Source: Sedimentitalea todarodis (lineage in GTDB: Bacteria > Pseudomonadota > Alphaproteobacteria > Rhodobacterales > Rhodobacteraceae). Taken from it: a stretch of 64,000 nucleotides of DNA. The notes under the pieces were generated by a model, which saw only the letters and a list, made by a program, of their open reading frames with translations, was not told the origin of the DNA and did not search any database. The stretch lies in assembly GCF_032595355.1 (NCBI RefSeq), contig NZ_JASMWN010000017.1:1-64000 (forward strand). The letters are read 5' to 3'. Positions 34,423-44,670 of this stretch are shown piece by piece. Made by a program: the position numbers and the translations under genes. Within the stretch, counting starts at the first letter, position 1. Every line of letters starts with the position of its first letter.

Positions 34423-36972
34423 ATGGCCAGACCTACAGTCCCCCCGGTTCTGCAATCGCTGCGCCTGCCGCTGCTGCTGACGCGCGGCGGGATGCTGGCG
34501 GAACGGCTGCTGCGGTGTTTCTGGCCGCTGATCAGCGTGGTCTTGCTGGTCCTTGCGCTGCTGATGCTCGGGGTACAGGACCATATCCCGGTCGAAGCCG
34601 TCTGGGCCTGCGGACTATTGGCCATGCTGGGCGCTGGCGCGGCCCTGGTTTTCGGATTGCGGCGGTTTCACTGGCCCGCCCAGGCCGAGGCCTTGGCGCG
34701 TCTGGATGAAACCCTGCCGGGACGACCGATTCAGGCCATGCTCGACGAGCAGGCCATCGGATCAAACGATATGCAATCCGCTGCACTCTGGCGGGCGCAT
34801 CAGGCGCGGATGGCAGATCGTGCAGCGGCGGCAAAAGCGCCTGCACCTGACCTCAAAATCGCCCGGCGTGATCCGTTTGCACTGCGCTATGCGGCGCTGT
34901 TGGCATTTCTGGTCGCACTGCTGTTCGGATCGGTCTGGCGGGTGGGCAGTGTCGTCGAGATGACACCGGGCGGCGCAGATTTGGCAGGTGGCCCGTCCTG
35001 GGAAGGCTGGGTCGAGCCGCCGCGCTATACCGGGAAACCGACGCTCTATCTCAAGGACATGACCAATCCGACGCTGCGCGTTCCTGAGGGAAGCCGGATC
35101 ACCTTGCGCTTTTATGGCGAGGTCGGCGCGCTGACCCTGGCCGAGACAGTTTCGGGTCGCCTGGAGGTGGACCAGCCCTTGACCGACCCGGTGCAGGATT
35201 TCACGGTTGTTCAGAACGGTGCAATCGAGATCACCGGCTCTGGCGGGCAAAGCTGGCAAGTCGCCGTTGTCGACGATACGCCGCCGCAGATCACCATCGC
35301 CGGAGTTGCCGAGGCCGAAGCGACCGGCGAGATGACGCTGTCTTTCACCGCCAGTGATGACTATGGTGTTGTCGCCGGCCGGGCGGCAATCACGCTCGAT
35401 CCGGATGCCGGTCTGCGCCGTCATGGGTTGGCCGCCGAGCCAGAGGCGCGCGATACGATTGTCGTGCCTCTGCCGATGCCCATTGCCGGCGACCGACGCA
35501 TGTTCACGGAAACCCTGATCGAGGATTTCTCAAAGCACCCTTGGGCAAATCTGCCGGTCACAATCCGACTGTTCGCAGAGGATGCGGCGGGGCACGTGAC
35601 CGAGACTGATCCCGCAGCGATGCTGTTGCCGGCGCGCAGGTTCTTTGACCCGTTGGCGGCAGCGGTGGTGGAACTGCGCCGCGATCTGCTGTGGACGCGC
35701 GACAATGCCGGTCGGGTATCACAGATCCTGCGGGCAATTTCGCATCGACCGGACAACGTCTTTCGATCCGAGACCGCCTATCTGCGGCTTCGCGTGATCC
35801 TGCGCCGGATGGAGACCTTTGCGGCCTACGGTTTGAAGGCGGAACAACAAGCGGAACTGGCCGAGGCGCTTTGGGATCTTGCGGTGTTGCTGGAGGAAGG
35901 CGATCTCAGCGACGCGCTGGAACGCCTGCGCCGCGCGCAGGAACGGCTGAGCGAAGCAATGAAGAACGGCGCCAGCGATCAGGAAATCGCCGAATTGATG
36001 CAGGAATTGCGCGAGGCCACAAACGAATACATGCGCCAACTGTCACGTCAGGCCCAGCAAGAGGGCCAGGAGGGCGAGCAGGCGCAACCCTCGGAAAACG
36101 CGATGCAGATGACCCAGGACGATCTGCAACGCATGATGGACCGCATTCAGGAGCTGATGGAACAGGGCCGAATGGCAGAGGCCGAACAGGCGTTGCAGGA
36201 ACTCCAGCAGATGATGGAGAACATGCGCGTGACGCAGGGCCAGGGGCAGGGCGGAAAATCCGAGGGACAGCAGGCGATGGAAAGCCTGGCCGAAACCCTG
36301 CGCGAACAGCAAGGGTTGAGCGATCAGGCGTTTCGCGACCTGCAGGAACAGTTCAATCCCGGCGCACAAGCCGGTGAAAGCCAAGAAAATGAAGGCCGCA
36401 GCGGCGGGCAGGGGCGGGGCCAGAGCCATGAGGGCCAAGGGGGTCAGGGCGGCGAAGGCGAGCAGAACGGACAACCCGGCAGCGAGGGCGCCCTGGCGGA
36501 CCGCCAGCAAGCCCTGCGTGACGAGTTGCGCCGACAGCAAGGCAACCTGCCGGGGGGCGGAACCCCCGAAGGCGACGCCGCCCGCGAGGCGCTTGACCGG
36601 GCCGGGCGGGCCATGGACGGCGCGGAACAGGCGCTGCGGCAGGATGATTATGCCGATGCCATCGACCGGCAGTCCGAAGCGATGGAGGCCTTGCGCGAGG
36701 GGATGCGCTCGCTGGGCGAGGCGATAGCCCAGCAGCAAAGCCAGCCGGGGCAGGGAACGCAGCAAGGCGATATGGAAGCCCAGAATCGCGATCCGCTGGG
36801 GCGCAACAGCGGCTCGAACGGCTCGCTCGGCACCCCGGAGAATCTGTTGCAGGGTGATGACGTGTATCGCCGCGCGCGCGAATTGCTCGACGAAATCCGC
36901 CGCCGGTCCGGCGAAGGCGACCGGCCCGAAGTCGAACGCAACTATCTTCAGAGGCTACTCGAGCGGTTCTGA
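34423..36972 (+). CDS. TIGR02302/DUF4175 family membrane protein
   Basis: 849-residue protein of the alphaproteobacterial TIGR02302 family, function unknown. Two hydrophobic segments near the N-terminus (about residues 30-70) and one near 150-170 are followed by a beta-rich periplasmic-type region (residues 180-390). A long helical, Gln/Glu/Met-rich part (residues 500-640) leads into a Gly/Gln-rich low-complexity stretch (residues 640-800), probably coiled coil plus flexible linker. The end overlaps the convergent zinc-ribbon gene by 18 bp. An envelope role is likely. Confidence 0.86.
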   Translation: MARPTVPPVLQSLRLPLLLTRGGMLAERLLRCFWPLISVVLLVLALLMLGVQDHIPVEAVWACGLLAMLGAGAALVFGLRRFHWPAQAEALARLDETLPGRPIQAMLDEQAIGSNDMQSAALWRAHQARMADRAAAAKAPAPDLKIARRDPFALRYAALLAFLVALLFGSVWRVGSVVEMTPGGADLAGGPSWEGWVEPPRYTGKPTLYLKDMTNPTLRVPEGSRITLRFYGEVGALTLAETVSGRLEVDQPLTDPVQDFTVVQNGAIEITGSGGQSWQVAVVDDTPPQITIAGVAEAEATGEMTLSFTASDDYGVVAGRAAITLDPDAGLRRHGLAAEPEARDTIVVPLPMPIAGDRRMFTETLIEDFSKHPWANLPVTIRLFAEDAAGHVTETDPAAMLLPARRFFDPLAAAVVELRRDLLWTRDNAGRVSQILRAISHRPDNVFRSETAYLRLRVILRRMETFAAYGLKAEQQAELAEALWDLAVLLEEGDLSDALERLRRAQERLSEAMKNGASDQEIAELMQELREATNEYMRQLSRQAQQEGQEGEQAQPSENAMQMTQDDLQRMMDRIQELMEQGRMAEAEQALQELQQMMENMRVTQGQGQGGKSEGQQAMESLAETLREQQGLSDQAFRDLQEQFNPGAQAGESQENEGRSGGQGRGQSHEGQGGQGGEGEQNGQPGSEGALADRQQALRDELRRQQGNLPGGGTPEGDAAREALDRAGRAMDGAEQALRQDDYADAIDRQSEAMEALREGMRSLGEAIAQQQSQPGQGTQQGDMEAQNRDPLGRNSGSNGSLGTPENLLQGDDVYRRARELLDEIRRRSGEGDRPEVERNYLQRLLERF

Positions 36973-37695
36973 ATCATTGGGCATGTAGCCGTTGATCAGC
37001 CCAGCCAGCCAGACCCGTCCCTCGTCGATCTTGGCAACATAGACCTTAACGTAGGGCGCCGCCTGCGGCACCGCTTCGGTGATCGTCCGGGCGTTGACAT
37101 AGGCGAGGACGAGGATCGCGGCCAGCAGAACGGTCAGGGCGATACCGCGCAGAAACCCGGCATTGCGCGTCGGCTTTTCCTGCATGAATTCCTGATAGGT
37201 CGCATCATCAGTTGTACGCAGGGTCGAGTTGATTTCCTCGATATCGGGAAGGACGCCCCGTTGCCGCACGGGCCCGCTCTCTGATGCGGGTTCGGCCAGT
37301 TCCTCACCACGCATATGGGCCATCCGCGCGCGCGCCTTGCGGGCGCTGTCGGCTGCGTCGGCTTCGGGGGCCGTTTTGGTGCCCTCCGCTTCGGCGATCT
37401 CGCGGCTGCGCAAACGGGCTTCGCGTTCAGCTTCCTGTTTCAATATCTCGCTGACATTCGGGTCCAGTTTGCGTCTGGGCGCCGCCTGGGGCATTTGCCC
37501 GGCGTCCGCAGGATCATCGTCCAGAAACGAGGCGGCCGCCACCCGCAGGTCGGGGTCTTCCCGGACCAAGGGGTCGGGGTGCTCGAAGAACCAGGACTTG
37601 TCGCAGTTTGAGCATTGAACGTCACGGCCCTGTGGTGGGATCACCTTGTCAGGCACTTCGTACTGAGCACCGCAATTCGGGCATGTAAGACGCAT
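36955..37695 (-). CDS. MJ0042-type zinc-ribbon protein with one membrane helix
   Basis: 246 residues. The N-terminus MRLTCPNCGAQYEVPDK...VQCSNC is a four-Cys zinc ribbon of the MJ0042 type (two CxxC pairs). An acidic, Ala/Arg-rich linker follows (residues 50-180), then a transmembrane helix near residue 190 (IALTVLLAAILVLAYV) and a short periplasmic tail. Such proteins often sit beside ftsE in alphaproteobacteria. The ATG at 37695, with AGGAGGGG, replaces a longer open frame that reads into the ftsE promoter. Confidence 0.87.
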   Translation of the reverse strand: MRLTCPNCGAQYEVPDKVIPPQGRDVQCSNCDKSWFFEHPDPLVREDPDLRVAAASFLDDDPADAGQMPQAAPRRKLDPNVSEILKQEAEREARLRSREIAEAEGTKTAPEADAADSARKARARMAHMRGEELAEPASESGPVRQRGVLPDIEEINSTLRTTDDATYQEFMQEKPTRNAGFLRGIALTVLLAAILVLAYVNARTITEAVPQAAPYVKVYVAKIDEGRVWLAGLINGYMPNDSEPLE

Positions 37696-37881
37696 GCTGC
37701 CCCTCCTGATCCTGGTCACTGCCTGATGGATTGTTCTTCTGACGCAACCATATGCGTTTCGGTGAGGGTTCGCAAAGGGCGATTTTGGCGCTCGTGCGTT
37801 CCCGCGAGCGTGGCGAATCGCCATGGCATTGAAACTGCCCGGCGGGTAGGGCAAAAGGCGGCAGCTATCGGGAGATTGATC

Positions 37882-38559
37882 GTGATCGAGCTGGAACAGG
37901 TGGGATATGACTATGGCGGGGGCGCGCTGTTCGGCGACGTTTCGCTGTCGTTGCCAGCCGGGTCTTTCCACTTTCTGACCGGGCCGTCCGGATCGGGCAA
38001 GACGACGCTGCTAAAGCTCTGTTACGGCGCGCTCCGTCCCACCAGCGGCCGGGTCAGCGCCTTTGACGATGACATCGCCGCGGCGAACCGCGACGATATG
38101 GCCAAGCTGCGTCGGCGGATCGGTGTGGTGCATCAGGACTGCCGGTTTCTCGACCATATTCCAGTGGCGGACAATGTAGCGCTGCCGCTGACCGTGGCGG
38201 GCCGTGATCTGGTCAAGGAACAGGATAACCTGGGTGATCTGTTGGACTGGGTCGGACTGACAGAGCGCGCCGATGCGCTGCCCACGGAGTTGTCAGGCGG
38301 CGAGCGTCAACGCGCGGCTCTGGCGCGCGCGGTCATCCTGTCACCCGATGTGATCCTCGCGGACGAACCGACCGGCAATATCGATTGGGAGATGTCACAG
38401 CGCCTGTTGCGCCTGCTGATCGACCTGAACGGAATGGGCAAGACCGTGCTGATCGCCAGCCATGACCTGTCACTGATCCGCGCGGCCAAGTCCGAGGTTC
38501 AGGCGCGGGTGCTGCGAATTTCCGACAATCAGGTGCAACTGGCGGGGGCGGATCTTTGA
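37882..38559 (+). CDS. ftsE: Cell division ATP-binding protein FtsE
   Basis: 225-residue ABC-type ATPase that with FtsX activates septal peptidoglycan hydrolases. Walker A is GPSGSGKTTLLKL, the signature LSGGERQRAALARAV, and Walker B VILADEPTGNID with catalytic Glu; the switch His is in IASHDLSL. I place the start at the GTG at 37882, seven bases after GGGAG; a TTG two codons upstream is possible. The longer frame to 37615 reads into the divergent gene's region. Overlaps ftsX. Confidence 0.94.
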   Translation: MIELEQVGYDYGGGALFGDVSLSLPAGSFHFLTGPSGSGKTTLLKLCYGALRPTSGRVSAFDDDIAAANRDDMAKLRRRIGVVHQDCRFLDHIPVADNVALPLTVAGRDLVKEQDNLGDLLDWVGLTERADALPTELSGGERQRAALARAVILSPDVILADEPTGNIDWEMSQRLLRLLIDLNGMGKTVLIASHDLSLIRAAKSEVQARVLRISDNQVQLAGADL

Positions 38560-39455
38560 GCATTCGAACCATCCGCCGCCTTCTGGCCGGCGACGCCCAG
38601 AGTGATCGCATTGTTCCGCCCAGCGGGATCACCGCACATCTGATCCTTTTTGCCGCAGCGGCGATGGCGTTTCTGGCCGTGTTTGCGCTCGCGCTGGCGC
38701 TGGCGGCCGGGCGTGTCGCCGACCGCTGGTCCGATGACTTGTCCCAGAGCGCGACCCTGCGCATTTCAGGGCCCGCAGAACAACGGGACGCACAGACCGA
38801 GGCCGCGCTGACGATACTGCAGGAAACACCGGGGATCGCCAGTTCCCGTCCGCTCAGCGTGCAGGAACAGGCGATGCTTCTCGCGCCGTGGCTTGGCACC
38901 GATCTACCACTCCAAGATCTGCCGCTGCCGCAACTGATCGAGGTGATTGCAGATCAAACCGGATACGATACGGATGCCCTGCAACAGCGATTGACCGACG
39001 AGGTGCCCGGCGCGGTTTTGGATGATCACAGCCGCTGGAGCGCGCCCGTGGTGGATGCGGTGCAGGGGTTGCGGCGGCTCGGGCTGATCTCGCTCCTGCT
39101 GATCGCTGGAACCCTGGCTGCGACGGTCACCCTCGCCGCACGCGCAGTGCTGGCCGCAAATGCCCAGGTAATCGAGGTTCTCCGGCTTGTCGGAGCGCAG
39201 GATCGTTTCGTGACACGTGCATTTGTACGCCGTCTTACACTCAGGGCGCTGGTTGGCGCCTCCAGCGGCATGGTGCTTGGCCTCCTGGCTGTTTTGCTGC
39301 TACCGTCCGGGGGTGAAGCTGACGGGTTTCTGACCGATATCGGGTTTCATGGCATCGGGTGGCTGGTCCCACTCCTTGTCCCCGCCATGACCGCAGCGAT
39401 TGCCTTCGTTGCAACCTGGCTTGCGGCGCGACAAAAACTGACGGAGTTCAGCTGA
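38556..39455 (+). CDS. ftsX: Cell division protein FtsX
   Basis: 299-residue permease-like partner of FtsE, four transmembrane helices: one after the N-terminus (HLILFAAAAMAFLAVFALALALA) and three in the C-terminal FtsX domain. The extracytoplasmic loop (residues 65-165) would contact a cell-wall hydrolase activator. The start codon is TTG, overlapping the ftsE stop as TTGA, with a GGGGGCGG ribosome site. Its own stop shares a base with the plsC start (TGATG). The ftsE-ftsX-plsC order implies one operon. Confidence 0.93.
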   Translation: MSIRTIRRLLAGDAQSDRIVPPSGITAHLILFAAAAMAFLAVFALALALAAGRVADRWSDDLSQSATLRISGPAEQRDAQTEAALTILQETPGIASSRPLSVQEQAMLLAPWLGTDLPLQDLPLPQLIEVIADQTGYDTDALQQRLTDEVPGAVLDDHSRWSAPVVDAVQGLRRLGLISLLLIAGTLAATVTLAARAVLAANAQVIEVLRLVGAQDRFVTRAFVRRLTLRALVGASSGMVLGLLAVLLLPSGGEADGFLTDIGFHGIGWLVPLLVPAMTAAIAFVATWLAARQKLTEFS

Positions 39456-40195
39456 TGGCCCATGCAATCCAATGGCTGCGATCCTTCCTCTTCATCATCG
39501 TTATCTATGTCTGGATGGCCGTGCTTGGCGTCCTGTTCACGCCCTACGCGATCCTGTCCAAACGTGGCGCGCTGCGGGCCTGCAAGATTTATGCCCGCAC
39601 AACCATTCAGATGGCACGATGGATGGTTGGCATTCGCAGCGAAGTGCGCGGACCGGTTCCAACTGGCGAGGTGATGATTGCCGCCAAGCATCAGTCTTTC
39701 CTCGACATCCTGTTGATCTTTGACGCGGTGCCCAATGCCAAGTTCATCATGAAACGCGAATTGCTATGGACCCCGTTTATCGGCCTCTACGCCAAACGAT
39801 TGGGTTGTGTCCCGGTCGACAGGGGGAAACGCGGAGCAGCCGTGGCCAAGATGGTGCAGGACGTCGCCCAGGAATTCAACGACCCCGGCCAGCTGATCAT
39901 TTACCCGCAAGGCACGCGCGTCGCGCCCACCGATATGAAACCCTACAAGGTCGGAACCGGGGTTCTCTACAAGGGGCTTGGTCAAACCTGCGTGCCGGCC
40001 GCCACCAACGTGGGTCTGTTCTGGCCGCGCAAGGGGATCCTGCGCAAGCCGGGGTTGGCTGTGGTCGAGTTTCTGGACCCGATCGCTCCGGGTATGGACC
40101 GCAATAGTTTTATGCAACAGCTTGAGCAGCGCGTGGAAACACGATCGGCAGACTTGATGCGGGAAGCGGGGTTTGATCCGGATGGACCATATTGA
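39455..40195 (+). CDS. plsC: 1-acyl-sn-glycerol-3-phosphate acyltransferase
   Basis: 246-residue membrane-associated acyltransferase that makes phosphatidic acid. An N-terminal hydrophobic helix (residues 8-30) precedes the catalytic HxxxxD motif in KHQSFLDILLIF; the glycerol-phosphate binding motif usually EGTR reads QGTR (YPQGTRVAP). KRLGCVPVDRGKRG is the third block. The start at 39455 is fixed by the TGATG overlap with ftsX. It overlaps the next gene by 14 bp. Confidence 0.92.
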   Translation: MAHAIQWLRSFLFIIVIYVWMAVLGVLFTPYAILSKRGALRACKIYARTTIQMARWMVGIRSEVRGPVPTGEVMIAAKHQSFLDILLIFDAVPNAKFIMKRELLWTPFIGLYAKRLGCVPVDRGKRGAAVAKMVQDVAQEFNDPGQLIIYPQGTRVAPTDMKPYKVGTGVLYKGLGQTCVPAATNVGLFWPRKGILRKPGLAVVEFLDPIAPGMDRNSFMQQLEQRVETRSADLMREAGFDPDGPY

Positions 40196-40784
40196 CACGA
40201 TAACGGCGCTTGAGGCGCTCTATGGCACACCCAGTGAACCTGCCTTGCGCAAGGTCGCACGGAGGATGACGCCGTCCTATCGGAAATGGATCATGACGTC
40301 GCGGCTCTGCGTGCTGACCACCGTCGGCAGGGACGGCACAGATGGCAGCCCGCGTGGCGATGACGGCCCCGTGGTTCAGGAACTCGACACGGGCACGCTG
40401 GCAATGCCGGATTGGCACGGTAACAACCGGCTGGATTCCCTGCGCAATATCGTGACGGATGGCCGGGTGTCGCTGATGTTCATGGTCCCCGGATCAAACA
40501 CGGTCATCCGTGTCAACGGAACCGCAAAGCTGACCACCGATCAGAACCTGCGCACCCGCTTCGAACGCAAGGGCCGTATGCCGGCGACGGTGATCGTGAT
40601 CGCGATCGATGAAATCTTCTCACAATGCGCACGCGCCCTGTTGCGAGCTGGCTTGTGGACGCGCGACGACAGTGCCGATGTGCCAGGCGCCGGGGATATC
40701 CTCGACGAAATGACCAGCGGCGAGATCGACGGCAAGGCGTATGACCGTGCCTGGACCGGGCGGGCCACTGAAACCCTCTGGTAG
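40182..40784 (+). CDS. Pyridoxamine 5'-phosphate oxidase-like flavoprotein (MSMEG_1061-type)
   Basis: 200-residue FMN-binding split-barrel protein of the PPOX superfamily, similar to the group named after MSMEG_1061. The pattern LCVLTTVGRDGTDGSPRGDDGPVVQ is the flavin-binding first strand pair; LAMPDWHGNNRLDSLRNI and VRVNGTAKLT follow. Function is uncertain: oxidoreductases, heme-related or F420/FMN-linked proteins occur in this superfamily. ATG at 40182, within the end of plsC, indicates co-translation. A hairpin terminator follows 8 bp after the stop. Confidence 0.8.
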   Translation: MDHIDTITALEALYGTPSEPALRKVARRMTPSYRKWIMTSRLCVLTTVGRDGTDGSPRGDDGPVVQELDTGTLAMPDWHGNNRLDSLRNIVTDGRVSLMFMVPGSNTVIRVNGTAKLTTDQNLRTRFERKGRMPATVIVIAIDEIFSQCARALLRAGLWTRDDSADVPGAGDILDEMTSGEIDGKAYDRAWTGRATETLW

Positions 40785-40791
40785 CGTCACC

Positions 40792-40816
40792 GCGTTTCAA
40801 AACGCCTGTTCTTTTT
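40792..40816 (+). terminator. Terminator after the PPOX-type gene
   Basis: A small GCGTT-TCAA-AACGC stem-loop is followed by CTGTTCTTTTT. It lies 8 bp after the stop codon and would end the ftsE-ftsX-plsC transcript. Confidence 0.65.
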
Positions 40817-40819
40817 CTT

Positions 40820-40885
40820 GCTGAAAATATCCCGGGGAGCGCGAGGGGCAGAGCCCCTCGCCCGGCGCACCGCCAAAGGCGGCGC
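40820..40885. repeat. Palindromic intergenic repeat, copy 1
   Basis: The segment contains a perfect 9-bp hairpin (GCGAGGGGC-AGA-GCCCCTCGC, 40841-40861) and a second one (CCGCC-AAA-GGCGG, 40870-40882), preceded by AAAATATCCCGGGG. The same modules occur in opposite orientation at 42410-42477 beyond lpd. Mobile-type palindromic repeats with this consensus are scattered in related genomes. Confidence 0.7.
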
Positions 40886-40998
40886 AGACCCTCCATGGAG
40901 ACAAGCGAATTCAGCCCGTTCAGTCCTAATTCTACTGCCTTTCGTAGCGCCAGTGGCGAAGGTCGGCACCAGCACTGTCAAAGCCGGAAAGATCCACC

Positions 40999-42387
<1,389 letters not shown>

Positions 42388-42409
42388 GGGATGGGTCCTT
42401 TGTTGTGAG

Positions 42410-42477
42410 CGGGGAAGGGGCGCTGCCCCTCGGCGCGTACCGCGCCTCACCCCGGAGTGTTTTTGCAAAGATGAAGA
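42410..42477. repeat. Palindromic intergenic repeat, copy 2
   Basis: It contains GGGGC-GCT-GCCCC (42417-42429) and GGCGCG-TAC-CGCGCC (42432-42446), then CACCCCGGAGTGTTTTTGCAAAGATGAAGA. It corresponds, inverted, to the repeat at 40820-40885. It separates the MAPEG-like gene from lpd, and its T-run points along the plus strand, against the direction of the flanking genes. Confidence 0.7.
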
Positions 42478-42867
42478 TCATGTCAGGGCCGCCAGCAGCA
42501 TCAGGAGGGTGGCGACAAGGCCGACCAGCCAGATCAGCGAGCGCCACGGGGACAAGCCCAGTGCGTAGGCGGGGACATAGAGGATACGGGCCGCGAGGTA
42601 GGTCCAGGCACAGGCGGCGGTGTAGGGGGTGGATTGGTCGGACACAGCGATCACCACGCAGGCAATGGTGAAGAGGATCAGCCCCTCGAAATGGTTGGTC
42701 AGCGCCCGTTGCAGCCGGCCTGCCGTACCGGTGAGGTGAACCGGTTCGTCACGGGGCCCGAGCGCGGTTTGCGGCCCGACCTGCCGGTTGCCCGCGACGG
42801 AATAGGCCGCGAATTGGAGCACCTGCAGCAGGGCGGCGAGAGTGAGGGCGGTGAGTTCGGGGGTCAT
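42478..42867 (-). CDS. MAPEG-family membrane protein
   Basis: 129-residue protein with four hydrophobic helices and the MAPEG landmark RLQRALTNHFEGLILFTIACVV (Arg, Asn and Glu of the conserved motif). Eukaryotic members are glutathione-dependent; bacterial ones are mostly uncharacterised. It starts 3 bp after the upstream small gene and is encoded between sucB and lpd, so it is likely carried on the suc transcript. Confidence 0.85.
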   Translation of the reverse strand: MTPELTALTLAALLQVLQFAAYSVAGNRQVGPQTALGPRDEPVHLTGTAGRLQRALTNHFEGLILFTIACVVIAVSDQSTPYTAACAWTYLAARILYVPAYALGLSPWRSLIWLVGLVATLLMLLAALT

Positions 42868-42870
42868 CTA

Positions 42871-43134
42871 TCAACGCCTGTTTTTTCGTATCCACATGAT
42901 TAAGGGAACTACCCAACCAAAAACTGCTAGCAAGAGGATTAGCTTCCCACTTGGTTTGACAAACGTATTGAGATCCGTCGCAAAGAGTAAGATGGCCGAG
43001 AAACCTGCTACGAAGAGCCAGCTACGAAACAAGAATGCTACCGGATAGAGTTTGGCCCACGCTGCAAGTCTGATGTACAGTCTGCCAAGTCGAAAGCGGT
43101 TAGGGTCGTGTTCCGGCCCCGGTTGGTAGCTCAT
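42871..43134 (-). CDS. Small two-helix membrane protein, unusual composition
   Basis: 87-residue protein with two hydrophobic helices (residues about 33-52 and 63-80) and a basic C-terminus (IRKNRR). No family recognised. Start ATG at 43134 (MSYQPGPEHD) follows GAGGACGG; an in-frame ATG six codons upstream is possible. Codon use is visibly more AT-rich than in the flanking sucB and MAPEG genes, suggesting a later insertion into the operon. Confidence 0.6.
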   Translation of the reverse strand: MSYQPGPEHDPNRFRLGRLYIRLAAWAKLYPVAFLFRSWLFVAGFSAILLFATDLNTFVKPSGKLILLLAVFGWVVPLIMWIRKNRR

Positions 43135-43161
43135 TCCGTCCTCACCTCTCAACCAATTCGC

Positions 43162-44667
43162 TCACAGATCCATTAGCAACCGACGCGGATCTTCCAGCGC
43201 CTCTTTCACACGGACGAGGAAGGTCACCGCGCCTTTGCCGTCGACGATGCGGTGGTCATAGCTCAGGGCCAGATACATCATCGGGCGGATCACGACTTCG
43301 CCATTGATCGCCATCGGGCGGTCCTGGATCTTGTGCATGCCGAGGATGCCGGATTGCGGCGGGTTCAGTATCGGGCTGGACATCAGCGAGCCGTAGACGC
43401 CGCCGTTGGACAGGGTAAAGGTGCCGCCCTGCATTTCCGCCATCGACAGTTTGCCGTCCCGTGCGCGGCGGCCCTTTTCGGCGATCGCCTTTTCGATCTC
43501 GGCAAACGACATGCTGTCGGCATCGCGGATCACCGGCACGACGAGGCCGGTGGGGGTGCCGGCGGCGACGCCCATGTGCACGAAGTTCTTGTAGACGATC
43601 TCGGTGCCGTCGATCTCGGCATTGACCTCGGGCACCTCCTTGAGCGCGTGGCAGCAGGCCTTGGTGAAGAACGACATGAAGCCGAGACGCACGCCGTGTT
43701 TCTTTTCGAACTGGTCCTTGTACTGGTTGCGCAGGTCCATGACCTCGCCCATGTCCACCTCGTTGTAGGTGGTCAGCATGGCGGCGGTGTTCTGGCTGTC
43801 TTTCAGACGCTTGGCAATGGTCTGGCGCAGGCGAGTCATCTTGACCCGCTCTTCGCGCGCGGCGTCATCGGCCGGAACCGGGGCACGTGGCGCGGATGCG
43901 GTCGCCGCAGGCCCGGATGCTGAGGCGGCAGAAGCCGCTGCGGCCACGGCGCGGGCCACATCATCCTTCATGGCGCGTCCATCGCGGCCTGTGCCGGCCA
44001 CCTGATCGCGGGATATGCCAGCTTCGGCCATCGCTTTCTTGGCGCTTGGAGCATCCTCGACATCGCCACCACCCGATGTCGGGGCGGGCGCGGCCTCGGC
44101 TGCACGCGGGGCGGGCTCAACCGCACCGTCTGCAGCACCGCTGATCACGGCGAGCTTGGCGGATGCATCCACGGTCGTGCCTTCCGGAGCGGTGATTTCG
44201 GCGAGAACGCCCGCGGCGGGCGAGGGCACCTCGACGCTGACCTTGTCGGTTTCCAGCTCGCACAGCATTTCGTCCTGTGCGACGCTGTCTCCGACCGCCT
44301 TGAACCACGTGCTGACAGTGGCCTCGGTCACGGATTCGCCCAGCGTCGGCACCATCACGTCAGTGGTATTGCCCGTGGGCGCAGCGCCGGCACTTGCCGC
44401 CGGCTTCGCCTCTGCGGTGGCTGCGCCGTCGCCTTCGACGATGGTTGCCAGCAAGGCATCGACGCCAACGGTTTCGCCTTCGGCAGCGACGATGTCGTCC
44501 ATGGTCCCGGCAGAGGGGCTTGGCACCTCGACGGTCACCTTGTCGGTTTCAAGCTCGCACAGCATTTCATCCACTGCGACCGCATCGCCGGGCTTCTTGA
44601 ACCAGGTTGCAACGGTGGCCTCGGTGACGGATTCGCCCAGCGTCGGGACGCGTACTTCGATTGTCAT
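43162..44667 (-). CDS. sucB: Dihydrolipoyllysine-residue succinyltransferase (OGDH E2), two lipoyl domains
   Basis: 501-residue E2 core of 2-oxoglutarate dehydrogenase. Two tandem lipoyl domains are seen (residues 1-77 and about 103-179), each with the lipoylated Lys in ELETDKV; an Ala/Pro-rich linker follows, then a peripheral-subunit-binding domain (about residues 208-245, AKKAMAEAGISRDQVAGTGRDGR) and the catalytic domain with the active-site His in SYDHRIVDG. E. coli SucB has one lipoyl domain. It follows sucA with a 3-bp gap. Confidence 0.97.
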   Translation of the reverse strand: MTIEVRVPTLGESVTEATVATWFKKPGDAVAVDEMLCELETDKVTVEVPSPSAGTMDDIVAAEGETVGVDALLATIVEGDGAATAEAKPAASAGAAPTGNTTDVMVPTLGESVTEATVSTWFKAVGDSVAQDEMLCELETDKVSVEVPSPAAGVLAEITAPEGTTVDASAKLAVISGAADGAVEPAPRAAEAAPAPTSGGGDVEDAPSAKKAMAEAGISRDQVAGTGRDGRAMKDDVARAVAAAASAASASGPAATASAPRAPVPADDAAREERVKMTRLRQTIAKRLKDSQNTAAMLTTYNEVDMGEVMDLRNQYKDQFEKKHGVRLGFMSFFTKACCHALKEVPEVNAEIDGTEIVYKNFVHMGVAAGTPTGLVVPVIRDADSMSFAEIEKAIAEKGRRARDGKLSMAEMQGGTFTLSNGGVYGSLMSSPILNPPQSGILGMHKIQDRPMAINGEVVIRPMMYLALSYDHRIVDGKGAVTFLVRVKEALEDPRRLLMDL

Positions 44668-44670
44668 GAC

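Noticed and set aside
33030..34625. 531-codon open frame antisense to lysA
   Set aside because: Shadow of a high-GC gene; composition is rich in Arg, His and Asp as expected from antisense reading, with no domain.
36270..36560. Repetitive Gln/Gly-rich segment of the TIGR02302 gene as a DNA repeat array
   Set aside because: Repetition is at the amino-acid level (low-complexity linker) with varied codons; it is not a tandem DNA repeat or CRISPR.
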